DNA from: Camellia lanceoleosa
Lineage: Eukaryota; Streptophyta; Magnoliopsida; Ericales; Theaceae
Assembly: GCA_025200525.1 (NCBI GenBank)
Contig: CM045763.1
Location: 66,723,018 to 66,787,017, forward strand
DNA: 64,000 bases
Direction of reading: 5' to 3'
In this document: one piece after another, positions 10,525 through 22,249 of the stretch
Layout of the letters: each line of letters begins with the position of its first letter
How positions within the stretch are numbered: the first letter of the stretch is position 1
Program-made: the position numbers and the translations under genes
The notes under the pieces: model-generated
The model's input: only the letters and a program-made list of their open reading frames with translations
The model's database searches: none
Told to the model about the DNA's origin: nothing

Positions 10525-11300
10525 TTTTTCACCCATACATTCTATCTTCAAGATTTGCTGCTAAGAGTTGATCGTAAAAATCGTTCCCATTATCTGGTTC
10601 ATTCTCCCATTGGTTACCTTATTCTTCTATTACTAGTGAATCATGAGAGACACTATACTGATAGTTTTGGCATTGGCTTTCATCGACAAATGTTTCTTTG
10701 CTGAAGGAAAAACTTGGAATAACTAAGTTACAGTATATCTTCTGATTTCTGTCTTCACAGACGAGATTACCATAGCTTCCATTATATGCTAATAGAGGAT
10801 TACTAGCAAATTTCCTCTATTTATTAAGCTGATCTCTAAGTGAATTTTTTTTGCATGGCCAGGGTCTCCGATTGAGAAGTCCTGGGTATCCTAAAAATGT
10901 AGAAGTTCCTCTGAGGTACATTTTATGCTTCGCTGGAATGCACTTTATTCTTTTCTATTCTGGTAGCTTGCTATCAATTAATACTTCTACAAACGGATGA
11001 TACTCTTCCATTACACAAAGTACTGAATGAGCAAGTTTATTTTCAAAATTATCTGTTTGATTTGGATTTGAAAAAATTATTCTAGAAACAAAGCCGTAAT
11101 CTAACATTTGTGCGGCTGTTAGATGATGCGTTTTGCCTCTAATCTCTATCTCCAGTGGCTTAAAAGTTGCTAGATTTATCTGGCAAAGGCAGATGTTGAA
11201 ATCTAGATTATACTGACATTTTTCAAAATATTCTGGTCTATCTATACATCTTTCTTCTTGTAAACAGGGTTGTTCTTCATCCTCGCAGAGATAAGTCCAT
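10525..11300 (-). pseudogene. Second copy of the viral ORF after viroplasmin (inverted repeat arm 2)
   Basis: Reverse complement of 4426-5210 with scattered substitutions. Read on the minus strand it encodes the same interrupted product as 4426-5205. Viral similarity stops at about 11300-11303, where LTR sequence of the Tat element begins. The upstream viroplasmin domain itself is absent from this copy. Confidence 0.8.
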
Positions 11301-11303
11301 CTT

Positions 11304-11564
11304 TAAATCTGGATTAAGTCATTGTTGGTTGTAAAAGTAAGGCACCCTCGTGGGTCTGATGTATGTTCTTTCTTGTGAGTTTAAGCACAATTTGCTATCT
11401 TTGAGAGATATTGATTACTGACTTGATCGTCGAAATGCCCCCGAGTAGACGAACCACCACCGAATTCTCATCTTCTTGTGCAGGTTATTGGGCTTAATCT
11501 ATTTTGCCGGTGCTCTCTAGCTGAGTTCCTCGTTTGGTTGTATGGTTGAAAATCAACACCCACA
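11304..11564 (+). mobile_element. Truncated 5' LTR of Tat-type Ty3/Gypsy element
   Basis: This matches the last 230-260 bp of the 3' LTR (about 31700-31947) and, in its first part, the related LTR at 59600-59760. Shared blocks include TATCTTTGAGAGATATTGAT and the end ATCAACACCCACA. The left about 270 bp of the LTR, including the TG start, is missing and replaced by viral sequence at about 11303. The LTR ends at 11564, next to the primer site. Confidence 0.85.
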
Positions 11565-11565
11565 A

Positions 11566-11585
11566 TTTGGCACCGTTTGTGGGAA
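11566..11585 (+). promoter_or_regulatory. Primer-binding site of the Tat-type element
   Basis: TTTGGCACCGTTTGTGGGAA starts two bases after the 5' LTR end. A TGGC(A/G)CCGT(T/C)TGTGGG-type sequence directly after the LTR is characteristic of Tat/Retand-type Ty3/Gypsy elements. I did not assign the tRNA. Confidence 0.65.
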
Positions 11586-11599
11586 CTTAAGAAGAATAG

Positions 11600-13274
11600 A
11601 TGGCCAACAACGAGCAAGGAGAAAAGATCGGGGACGACATCCTAGGTAGGAGTAGTAAACATGCTGATCCTAACATAGAGGAAAAAAATCATAATGAAGG
11701 AGCACGGGGATCAGAATCCTGTAGAGAATAATGTCGGCAAAGAGGGAGACGCCCCGAAGAAAACAGGTTGAGACGAGTATTACAACAAAAGTAACCTCTA
11801 GAAATGGAAGGACAGATACCTGAGGAGGGACAGCGAGATGAAGGCAATGATAAACAAGTTGGCAGACCTACAATCGGTTGTCAACTTCATGATACAGAAC
11901 AATGTAATGCAACCACCGTACCCATTGCAAGACACGCCGATTCTAGCGGCCAAGATCGATGTCCAGAAAGGAGGGCAGAAAGCAATCCCAGTAGTCCTTC
12001 AGCATGACAAGGACAAGGAACGTTCATATCGGCCTTTACGGGATGTTAGGTAAGTTGAGTCAGTAAGAGGTAAGTCTTAGAGGATGCCTTATAGCAAGGG
12101 AACCTGCGTCAAAGAACATCGGCACATCCAGGGGAAGAGACTTTGCTTTGATACAATGAATGAAGAAAAGTCCAAGAGGACATACCACAATGCCGGGAGT
12201 AGCGCACCAAAAAGGCTAAAATCTGTTGATAGCCAAGCTCCCGGTCGAACGAAAGAGGACTTGAGAGACTACCTCCAGAGGAAGCGACTCAACATTGAGG
12301 TCACATCCCTCGTCAAGCCAAGAACGCCATTCTTAATGGAGTTGGTTAGGTTCGAGACCCAGAAGAGGCTTCATATGTCGAGGTTCCAGGTTTATGACGA
12401 TAAGTCTGATCTGAACTTTCATGTCGGCTTATATTTAAATTCAATGGCTTTATATAGTGGGAACACGCAGCTGTTGTGTAAGATATTCCCTTTATCGTTC
12501 GGGGAAATTACATCAGATTGGTTCCATAAGTTGCTAAAAGGAACTGTGAAGAGTTGGGAAGGCCTCGCCGAGATGTTTGTGGCTAGGTTTGTAACAAATA
12601 AGTTACAGCCACTAAAGGTAGACTCCCTGCTGGCTCTGAACATTAGCAAGGGTGAAAGCCTCAGGGCTTATGCCAAATGGTATTATGAGGTGTTCAACTA
12701 AATGCCGACATGCAACCAGGAGCTGGCTGTCGTATCTTTCAAAAACGGTCTGGATGATGAATGCCCTCTTCAGAAATTGCTGGAAAAGACTCTACCCAAG
12801 AGTATGGAGAAGCTCATGACATGAATTGAGAAATATGCCAGAGCAGAGGAAGACACGCACGAAGCAAAGACACCATAGCAAGAGAAAAAAAACGGCTCGC
12901 CGAAGTAAGGCCGAGGAAACACTGGTTTCAACAGGCAGGAGACAGGGTTGATGGCTGCATAGACAGTCACCACTATATTCCGAATCCTGGTTTATAAAGT
13001 TCTAGAGAGAATCAGGAATTAGCCGTATTATAGAGCGCCTGAGAAGATCCCTGGCGAGTTTATGGGAAGGAGCTTGGGGAAGCACTATGCCTACGATATT
13101 GAGGATGGACACTTGACTCAGGGGTGCAGGGCTTTGAAGACGCATTTGGAGGATCTGGTCAGACAGGGTTATCTGAGAGACCTAGTAAATAAGGCCAGAA
13201 TAAGGGAAGAGCAGACAAGGCTATCCAGGCATTGGCAGTACCACCTCCACCACCACCACCATAGCAGCAAGTAG
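11600..13274 (+). pseudogene. Tat-type gag (broken)
   Basis: The first ATG after the primer site (11600) starts MANNEQGEKIGDD and stops after 43 codons. Later open pieces are 11838-12053, 12084-12701 and 13062-13274 in shifted frames. The piece 12084-12701 holds the Retrotrans_gag core: ITSDWFHKLLKGTVKSWEGL followed by MFVARFV and ESLRAYAKWYYEVFN. The piece at 13062-13274 has the Tat zinc-knuckle-like tail (HYAYDIEDGHLTQGCRALK) with the first Cys lost. Gag forms the virus-like particle. At least three disruptions are seen. Confidence 0.85.
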
Positions 13275-13313
13275 ATGGACCTTGGGTGATCAATGTGATT
13301 CACTCGATGATCA

Positions 13314-13817
13314 ATGAGAATGAGGTATATAGGGAGACTCAGAGTGAGGCACCTGCAGCATATGTATCAGGTCCAGCAGAAGAAGCCTAGGACCAATGAG
13401 CACCAGGGACCAATGGTCTCTTTTACCGAGGCAGACTTGGATATGGTGCAGCATCCACACAATGACGCCTTGGTGATAATACTGAAGATTAGGGAGTGCC
13501 AGGTAAGGCACATACTAGTTGATTAAGGCAATTTTTGTAATAGCATGTATGTTAGATGTTACAAGGAACTTAGCCTTTACCCAGATGATTTGGAACAATC
13601 CAACAGCCCGATGGTTGGATTCAACGGAACTCCGACGTGGTCTCTAGAAGCCACGAATTTGGAATTGCAAGCAGACACGAAGAAGGTAAGCACAGAGTTC
13701 ACAGTAATTAACACCCCCTCCCTTTACAATGTTATCTTGGGAAGACGGTGGTTGCACGTAATGAGGGTTGTTCCCTTAACATTGCACCAGCTGTTGCGGT
13801 TCCCAATAGAGCATTGA
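13314..13817 (+). pseudogene. Tat-type aspartic protease (broken)
   Basis: The frame carries the Tat protease pattern: HNDALVIILKI, then RHILVD followed by a stop (TAA 13523-13525) exactly where the catalytic D-x-G would continue. It then runs on as SPMVGFNGTPTWSLEATNLEL and YNVILGRRWLHVMRVVPLTL. The stop at the active-site loop inactivates it. The end HQLLRFPIEH is the normal linker leading to RT. The frame shifts after 13817. Confidence 0.85.
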
Positions 13818-14118
13818 ATTGAGGAGGTCAGAGGGAATCAGGTACAGGCAAAAAATTGCTCCATAGGTGCAAAAAAACCACCTGCAACATGCAAGAGGCA
13901 AAAACAGTAGAAATTGAAGACGGGGACATAGAGTTCCTGGACGACATTGGCAAAGAGCCGGCCGACAAGAGTGAGGAAGCCTTGAAAAAGATTCTGGTAA
14001 AAGAAGATGATGTAGAGCGCTTCTTCTTTCTCGGCTCAAGCTTAGCCGAAGAGGAGGAGAGGGAGTTGGAGGCTTTCTTGCGAGCAAACATAGAAGTGTT
14101 TGCCTGGACGCCGTACTA
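13818..14118 (+). pseudogene. Protease-RT linker of Tat polyprotein, cut by LTR insertion
   Basis: Open piece 13856-14146 reads through an acidic linker into ELEAFLRANIEVFAWTPYY, the conserved NxDVFAW motif at the N-terminal edge of Ty3/Gypsy RT. The motif is broken at 14118 by the insertion starting at 14119 and continues at 17646 as YEVPGIDPEV. Confidence 0.85.
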
Positions 14119-17100
14119 TAGACACCTCAATTTTGACCGCTTGTAAGACTTAGGTGCTTGATTCCGAGCACTCGATGATGACGATTACATTGAGTCAGTG
14201 GTTTAAGTTCTCAATAAAAGAATCCGAGTTCGAGCTCTAAACAATTCCAACCTGCCATACCCACTGTATTTCTACCATAGAATTTTAGTATTGCACCTTG
14301 TATCAACCTGTATTGAACCTGAAAGTAAGAGATAGTGGAAATACACTGAAGTCCGGCTGGACCTGAGTAATCCAACCGGAGACACCAACAGCCAATCGGA
14401 CCTCTTGACTTTTCAAGCAGTTTCAGCAGTGTTCTGCCAGCTACCCAATTCTGCAGATATTTTGATCAAACCTGCTCGGGGCCTATAAATAACAGGGTTC
14501 AAACTGTTGTATAGGGGTTGAAAAACATATATAGAATTTGGTTAGAGAGATCAAATCAACATCAAGTGAGTTAGAAATATCAAGAGTGAGTTAGAAATAT
14601 CAAGAGTTAAAAAAGATCAAAGCTATTATCCTTCTTGTTCTTCCATAAGCCTTGAAGCTCTCATATCATCCATACATACCATACTAGAGCTTGAACTTGA
14701 ACTTGATTTGAGAATTGAAAATCATACTCAAACTTGAGGGTGCCTTGGAATCAAGTTTGATTTACAACAAGAACACCTCTTCTACAAGAGGTAAAGCTTT
14801 CTTGCTTTTATTTCAATCTTTGTTCATCTTTTTCTTGTGTTTTCATACTATTTTTGGACTGTTTTGAGGGCTAAAACTTATGATTAAAAGCTACCCAAAG
14901 GTGGAAGGGTTAATCCCCCTTGCTTGAACCTTACTCCTAGCTTAAATCCTTGTGTTTCCCACTTGTTTTCGTCAACTTTTGCCACTGTTTTGAAGCTGTT
15001 TTTCAACATCTAAACTATGTGATTTGAAGTTGTAAAAGTGGGGAGGGGTTAGCCACCCTTTCTCATAATTATACTAGCTTTAATCTCTCTATGATTGTGC
15101 ACCTTCTATAGTTTAATTTCAGCACTATTGTATGTTATTTAGGGGCTGTTTAATTTATTTCAATAAGTTTGTTTTACATATTATGTTTGTGTTATATTAA
15201 CCAATTAATCAACTTTGCATAATCACCTCTGCAACCTCCCTCCATTCTTCGATTATTCTGATTAAAAAGTTGTGAAAAATTAAGATTGTGGTTCAAGTAT
15301 AAGAAAGAAACTTTTCTCATGCTTAATGATTTAATCTCTCAAGAGGTTCACTATCAAAGGCATAAAACTTTCTCATTCTTAATGGTTTAATCTTTTCGGA
15401 GGTTCACTACTAAAGGCATAAAAATTTTCTTAAACTAAAGTACAATCATTTATTTTTCAGTTCTTTTACCACTAGTGTGTCTACTTTTAAGGGATTAATT
15501 GCCTGTTGGAAATCATCAAGGAAAATATCATTATCACTTATTATTAAGTTTGGATTTCAAGTCATTATCGCTCACTTTGGGTTTTTCACTCTTCTGAGTT
15601 TGACTAGTTCTTGTTGCGCATCTTGGGTTTAACTTGAAATCCCAAACTTGCAAATAAGTTAGCCTCTTCCTTTGTAATTTCCTCCGAAGAAAATAAAGTT
15701 TATTTCCTCGGGTTAAGTCGACACTTATTTTCCTTTATTGTCTTTCGGACTTAGTGGATGTAAATATCACAGTGGACTTAATGGATTAAAGAAAAGGAAA
15801 GGCAATATAAAAGAGGCTAATAAAATTGAGTTTAAAATGAATCAACCAACATAAAGAAATAATATGATTGATTGAATTCGGTCGGACGTTATACCGAGTT
15901 TATTGTGTCAAGGCTTGTCTTATATTAATTCATGATGTTTTGATGAATCTTGAAGCGTCTTTACGGCCAGACGTTATGCCAGAGTCTATTATTGTGTCAA
16001 GGCTTGTCTTACATCAATTCATGATAATTTGATGAACCTTGAAGCGTCGCTACTTCTCTTCTTGAATTCGCTTCATGATAAGAGGGAAAGGTGGTTGTTA
16101 TGCATTGCATTTATTGATCTTTGTCCTATCGTATCCAAAATCATCTTGCGAATCAACTTGCAACCATAGATGGTTTGGGAACCGAGTTCGCTCCTCTCTT
16201 GACTATTTTTTATGATAGAGAAGGGTAGAAGAGATAAATATGGCTGGGAATACCCTGTCTGCACTGTTTCACCTCCTGCACACAAAAAAAAAAAAAAAGA
16301 TTTTCACAAAGAAAACAAGGTATGATTGGATTTATTTGGGGCTCGACTAAGTCTTGTTTTTGGTTGGCAAGGCGCCAATAAATTGCAAACAATTCACTTT
16401 TGGTTGAAAGCAATGATAAGGTGAAACAAAACAAGTCTCAGCAAGGCAGATAGAGTAATTCTTGAGGAGCATCACGCAATCATTACATATTATTTGTTGT
16501 AATAAATTAGACAACCCCATTTCATTGTTATTATTATGCATTTGGATTTGTGATAATGATTTATTTGGACACTTGGACATTCAGACTCTCCTTCGTGAGG
16601 ATAAATATGTTATAAGTTGTATGTCTTTCAACTCCCCATTATTTCTCCCTTTTATTTATCTGCTTATGATGGTTACCATAGGGACATCATATTTTCAAAT
16701 TAGCATTTTCATGACTTGCATTCATTCATTTTGCATGCATAAAGTTCGGCTTATCATATTATTCAAATGTCAAATTCAAACTATTTACTTGAATATGTGC
16801 GCTATCACATGCCTTGAATTGACTCGCATGCCATGCTAGTAGTCGAGCTTATTAATTGCATATTGTATGTGTTACATTAGTCATGTTGCATTAATTAGGA
16901 TCATATATTTTTTCTAATTATTTGCTTTCTTTTGACTCACCTTCGAACATAAGGTAAGCATTTTTTTGCTTTAGCATATTGCATGAATGTGATTGCTGTC
17001 ATATCGAACATACTACTATGAAGCTAAATACTTATTTGACATACCTGTTTGAATGCTTGTGGATGAAGGCTATTTACTGAAATTGGGATACTTTGATTAA

Positions 17101-17645
17101 ATATATATATATATATATATGAGATCACTTTTTCAAGTAGTACATATTCAAAATACTTTTTTAAAACAAACATGAAATCAAACGTTCCAACTTCTAGTGA
17201 AATTAGTCTATACTTGTATGTTACGTTAAAAATAAAATAAGAACATATACTGTACATAAGAATCACATCATAATTAGTAGAAGCCGATCTTTGATCGGGT
17301 GAGTGGGGTACTCATTATTGACCTTCCCCTCTCATACCTAAGTTCCTGAACCAAGATACTTTGGTAACAACGGACTAATAGCCTTTGGCATGAGTCATGG
17401 GTTTCCTAAATTTCTCAAAATAAATATTTAGATGGTGACTCTGATATCTGGAAAAGCAGTTTATTTTTGGCATTTGATTCAAAACATCGATTTTCCAAAA
17501 GCAATTGATGGATTTGGACTCTTTTTATGTTTTTATTGTTTGACATTACACTTGTGAAATTAGATTTAGAACCAACACAAGTGGAGTCCGAACTGTACGG
17601 GATATTCATCATTCTGAAAGGAGGCACAAAAAGCCGAGCCACACA
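14119..17645 (+). mobile_element. Long (3.5 kb) LTR insertion, Ogre/Athila-like, inside Tat RT
   Basis: The insertion starts TAGACACCTCAATTTTGACC and ends GCCGAGCCACACA. It is flanked by TACTA (14114-14118) and TACGA (17646-17650), a 5-bp duplication with one change. No polyprotein is present, so a solo LTR is the best reading. The first two bases TA probably derive from TG. A promoter-like CCTATAAATAACAG lies near 14487. Direct repeats are seen at about 15290-15440 (about 64 bp) and 15880-16050 (about 97 bp, each with TGTGTCAAGGCTTGTCTTA). The large size and GATGGTGACTC motif near 17433 recall Ogre-like LTRs; the lineage is inferred. Confidence 0.7.
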
Positions 17646-18650
17646 TACGAGGTGCCTGGCATTGATCCCGAGGTCACTTGTCATAGGCTCAATGTAGACA
17701 AGTCGGCTAAACCTGTCATTTAGCGGGCAAGGAGACTGACTTTGATTCATGTGGAGGCAATAAAGGAGGAAGTGGACAAGCTGTTGGAAGCCAAGGCTAT
17801 TCCGGACGTCAACTACCCAACCTAGTTGTCCAATATAGTAGTAATGAAAAAGAAGAATAGGAAGTGGAAAGTCTGTGTGGACTTCACTAGCCTGAACAAG
17901 GCTTGTCCCAAAGACAGTTTCTCTCTACCTAAAATTGATCAGTTGGTGGATACCACTTTAGGACATGAGAGGAGGAGCTTCCTGGATGCTTACAAGAGAT
18001 ATAACCAGATAGCAATATATCCCCCTGACGAGGAGAAGACTGCATTTATCACCCCAAAAAGGCTATACTGCTACAGAGTGATGCCTTTCAGGTTGAAAAA
18101 TACAGGAGCAACCTACTAGAGGTTGGTGACCAAGATATTCAGACATCTAATTGGCAAGACAATAGAAATGTACATTGATGACATGGTCATGAAGACCAAA
18201 GAACCTGGGAATCATCTGGCCGGCTTGAAGGCAATTTTTGATATCCTGAGAACATATCATCTCTGACTCAATGCTTCGAAATGTGCATTTGGAGTCGGGT
18301 CTAGTAAGTTCCTAGGATACTTGGTTACCAGAAAGGGCATTGAGGCAAGTTCAAATCAAATCAAGGCTATTCTTGACTTAAAGAGCCCGACGTCAGCTAA
18401 GTATGTCCAAATTTTGACCGGCAAGGCGGCAGCCTTGAATAAATTTATCAACCGAAGTTCTGATAAATGCAAACCATTTTTTAGTTTATTAAAGAAGGCC
18501 ACAGATTTTTTATGGACAGAAGAGTGCGAAGTCGCCTTGGCTGACTTGAAAAAGTACCTGACAACAACTTTAGTTCTGTCAAATCGAGTACCTGGAGAAA
18601 AATTGTTCCTATACTTGGCAGTATCAAAACACGGAATGAGCGCAGTGATA
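17646..18650 (+). pseudogene. Tat-type reverse transcriptase (broken)
   Basis: The domain resumes with GIDPEVTCHRLNVD and runs through KWKVCVDFTSLNKACPKDSF, the VMPFRLKNTGATY palm motif and the catalytic YIDDM at 18171-18182, which is intact. In-frame stops occur near 17720 (TAG), 17823-17825 (TAG) and 18117-18119 (TAG, just after GATY), and 18264-18266 (TGA). The main open pieces are 17826-18119 and 18321-18701, all in one frame. The enzyme copied genomic RNA; here it is dead. Confidence 0.92.
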
Positions 18651-19098
18651 ATCAGAGAAGATGAGGGAGAGCAAAAGGCTGTATACTATGTAAGACCTTA
18701 GCAAGTGTAGAAACTAGGTACCTATCCTTGGAGAAATTGACACTAGCCCTAGTGATGGCTTCGAAAAAGTTGAATCACTACTTCCAAGCCCATAAGATTG
18801 TGGTGTTGACTGAGCATTCTTTGAAGTCCTTGTTACATTATGGGGATCTGACAGGCAGAGTAGCCAGATGGGCAGTGGTGCTGGGCCAGTATGACTTGGA
18901 ATTCAGGCCTAGAACAGCGATTAAGGGCCAGGTTCTGGCCGACTTTGTGGCCGAATTCACCTCTAGTGCCATCCTACGTCGGGCCCTGGTGAGCCGTGGC
19001 CTAGGTTGTCCACAAGAATCAGAAGAAACCCAGTTAGGGCCCAAGAACCCCACTCTAGCAAAATAGAAGAACGAAAAGATACCAAAGCCCTGCGACAT
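18590..19098 (+). pseudogene. Tat-type first RNase H (broken)
   Basis: The frame shows [20 protein letters not shown], the usual Ty3/Gypsy RNase H opening, then a frameshift near 18700. The piece 18728-19066 continues with LTLALVMASKKLNHYFQAHK, RVARWAVVLGQYDLEF and KGQVLADFVAEF. The sequence between this domain and the next RNase H is cut at 19098 by a solo LTR; GACAT is duplicated on both sides. Confidence 0.88.
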
Positions 19099-21646
19099 TG
19101 TGAAAACCCATATTTAAATTATTCTTAAAAGAAAATAAATAAATTAATAAATTAATTAATTTTACTCAGAATCTACCTAAAATATATAATAGTGTGAAAA
19201 CTAGTTTTAAATTAGCCCAATTCAGTCACTAACATAGACTTTATTAAGAATAAAAATGTTGTCGATACTTAATAATTATTGTTATAATTTATTGGTAAAA
19301 AAAAAAGGAAAAGAAAAAGAAAAAGAGAGGAATTAGATTCGTGGCAGAATATGCCACATGCAAGCTTGCATGTAAGCTTGGTAACTTCCATCTCATTATC
19401 ATTCTTGGGCTAAGGAGACTTGTAGTGGGAGGAATGATAAGAAAGAGAAAAAGTGAGAGAAAGTAAGAGGGGGAGCTCAGCATAAGTTCATGTATAAATA
19501 CAAGGAGGCTGAAGCATAATCCCATGTAGGTGAGGAGAGGGCTACTACTTCGTATGAGTGAGGGGAAATTTTTATAAAAAAAAAAATAATAATAATAATA
19601 ATTTTAGCTAACAATAGAAGGAGAAGAAGAGAGGAAGCAAAATTTTTCTACTATTTCATCACCCATTTGAATCCTACTATTAAATAAGAAAACCCTCTCA
19701 ACCCTCTCATTTCTTTTTATTAGTGAAATTTTCAGATTACTTCCTTGTGATTAAAATGATTACTCATAAATAGAAATTTTATATATATGTATAGGAATTT
19801 TGTGTTGAGAATAATCTGTTTTGAATCTGCCAGCATGTTTATCCGAATTTTTAGATAATTTTATACTCAAAATTTCAAAATGATTTCTTCTACAAAATTG
19901 TTGATAATGATGTCTAGTTTATCCAGAAATTTTTGGAAACAATTTTTGAGCTCTCTACGAATTTATACAAATTTTTAACTAAATTTGAAACTGTGTTGAG
20001 AATAATCTGTTTTGAATCTATCAGCATGTTTACCCGAATTTTTAGATAATTTTATACTCAAAATTTCGAGATGATTTCTTCTAAAAAGTTGTTGATAATG
20101 ATGTCTAGTTTATCCACAAATTTTTGAAAACAATTTTTGAGCTTTCTACGAATTTATAAAAAATTTTAACTAAATCTGAAACTGTGTGACAGATTTGACC
20201 ATGTATTTGAAAATTTATTTAAAATTCTATACTAAGCCAAATCTGGTAATTTCTAACTAAAATATGAAATTTGAAAAGTCTAGTTTCATGATAAATTTTT
20301 AGATTATGGGTTTGATCTATAAATTTAAGCATGGAATTAATACAAGGAAATGTGACAAATATGTGTCATAAACACCCTTGGAATTTTTAAGAATTATTTA
20401 TAATTTATTTTTGAAAAATGCTTTCTGAAAAATGACCATAACATGTTTATGGAGTATTCTGTAGATTGATATGAATTTTAGAGTTGTATAAGTAATGTAT
20501 TTAAAATTTTACTTGCAAGATATATATTCTGAAAATTTTTCTAGACAGGATAAAATCACCACTTTAATATTGTGCTAGTCTAATTTAGTAAATCAAAAAT
20601 TTGTGCATGTGTGTATTTATGGTTTATTTCTTGTATCTAAGTTATTATGTTCATACCATGGTTTTAAGTAATTGTTTACTAAATTTTGTACATTGAACTA
20701 TTATTGGGTGACATGCATAATGTTTTATGTTGGGAGTTTTTCTTTAGTTGGTATAACATTATTGGTGATTGAGATTTGAATAATTTGTGTTTAATATATA
20801 AATTAACCAAAAGGATTAACGGTATATAGTGAGTTACTGATAAAGGGTTAATACCGGGTATTTAGGGTGAGCCATGGTTTTTAATAACTTTTAAGTAAAT
20901 TGTGTCGCAAAACTCTAAGATGGCACGGGGATTATTTGAACCCTTATCGGTATTTGGTTTTGGAATAAGGGTGGATGTGCAGGTAGCACGCAGGGAAGTT
21001 ACGTACCCCTGGCAGACCGTTCCCTTGAGGCAAACCACGGATGTCACGGCTTGGGTATATAACTCCGGGCGTGGGCATGTTTGGTAGTTCTTGAATATTT
21101 GACCAAGGGGGGGTTTCCAAATTAACCGTGGCCATGACTTAGTGGTTGGTAAGTTAAATCTCTTTGGTGAGATTTCAATGGTCAATTAAGATATTAAAAT
21201 TATTTGAATTATTTTAAGGATTGTAATTTATGTTTACAGTTATATTATTACCTCGTGTTTATAATCTCATTATTTTCTTTCAAAAAGAATGGTAGGTTGG
21301 TTATGTTTTCTTACAGTGTTGCAAAACTCATGGCATATATTTTGTTGCCCTGGCATTTTATGCCAGATTATGTCGAGAAAGGGATTGAGGCTGAAATTGG
21401 AGCTACTGCTAACATCGAATCTTGGCTAACTTAGAGTCAAGATTTTATCGAAATAAAATCCTATTATTTCTTGCATTAACATTTAACTATGTTGTAACGT
21501 TGTGTGTGAACTTGTAGTTTTATTTTGTTATTGGACTTTGACTGTGTAAAAATTTAAAAGTTCCTAATTAGTAGTTAAAATTTTATCTAGCAAGTTATTA
21601 TTATTTAAATCTTATGACGTTTCAAAAAAAAAATTGGGGCGTCATA
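19099..21646 (+). mobile_element. Solo LTR (2548 bp) between the two RNase H domains of the Tat element
   Basis: The insertion starts TGTGAAAACCC and ends GGGGCGTCATA. It is flanked by a perfect 5-bp duplication GACAT (19094-19098 and 21647-21651). The end TA probably derives from CA. It has no coding region. It contains a tandem duplication of about 191 bp (19801-20183). Small ORFs such as 20862-21185 overlap on both strands and look accidental. Confidence 0.88.
19801..20183. repeat. 191-bp tandem duplication inside the solo LTR
   Basis: Two copies start with TGTGTTGAGAATAATCTG at 19801 and 19992. Both continue through TTTTAGATAATTTTATACTC and TGATGTCTAGTTTATCC and end with GAAACTG. They differ by scattered substitutions. 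Confidence 0.9.
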
Positions 21647-21651
21647 GACAT

Positions 21652-22135
21652 CTACATCAATGACTCATTCCACTTGTTTGTTGATGGAAGTTCAACCCAT
21701 TAAGCAGCGGAGGCAGGAGTAGTGTTAGTATCGCCAGATGGGCGAATGATAAAACAGTCTATTCGTTTGGGGTTCACGGCCTCAGATAATGAAGTAGAGT
21801 ATGAGGCATTGATTGCAGGGTTGAAGTTAGCAGCAGCAATGAAAGTCGATGAGGTGATAGTCTTTTGCGAATCCTAACATATTGTGAATCAGGCAACAGG
21901 TGAGTATGCAGCCCGAGATGAACGAATGATAGTCTATGTCAAAGAGGTTGTCAGACTGTTAGCATTGTTCCAGGATTGCTGACTACTTCAGGTTAGCCGA
22001 GATGATAGTAGTCATGCCGATGCCTTGGCTAACCTGGCTAGTGCAATGAAATTAAGGGAGGCAAGGACAATAATGGTTCATTATTTGTCGGGCCCAAGTA
22101 TAGAACCACTGATCACAAAATACGAAGCAATGTGC
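21652..22135 (+). pseudogene. Second (archaeal-type) RNase H of the Tat element
   Basis: The sequence reads INDSFHLFVDGSS, then AAEAGVVLVSPDGR, SDNEVEYEALIAGLKLAAAM, DEVIVFCES, and SSHADALANLASAMK. This is the aRNH domain that marks the Tat lineage (Retand, Ogre), positioned between the ordinary RNase H and integrase. Catalytic-type D, E and D positions are visible, but at least three in-frame stops break it (near 21701, 21877 and 21980). Confidence 0.85.
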
Positions 22136-22249
22136 GTGGAGATGGGTCCAAGCTAGATGTATGTAATAGTAATGTTCCTGAGGGATGACAAGCTACCAGA
22201 TGACCGAAAAGAGGCGCATAGGACCAGATTGAAGTCGGCCAGGTTCTGC

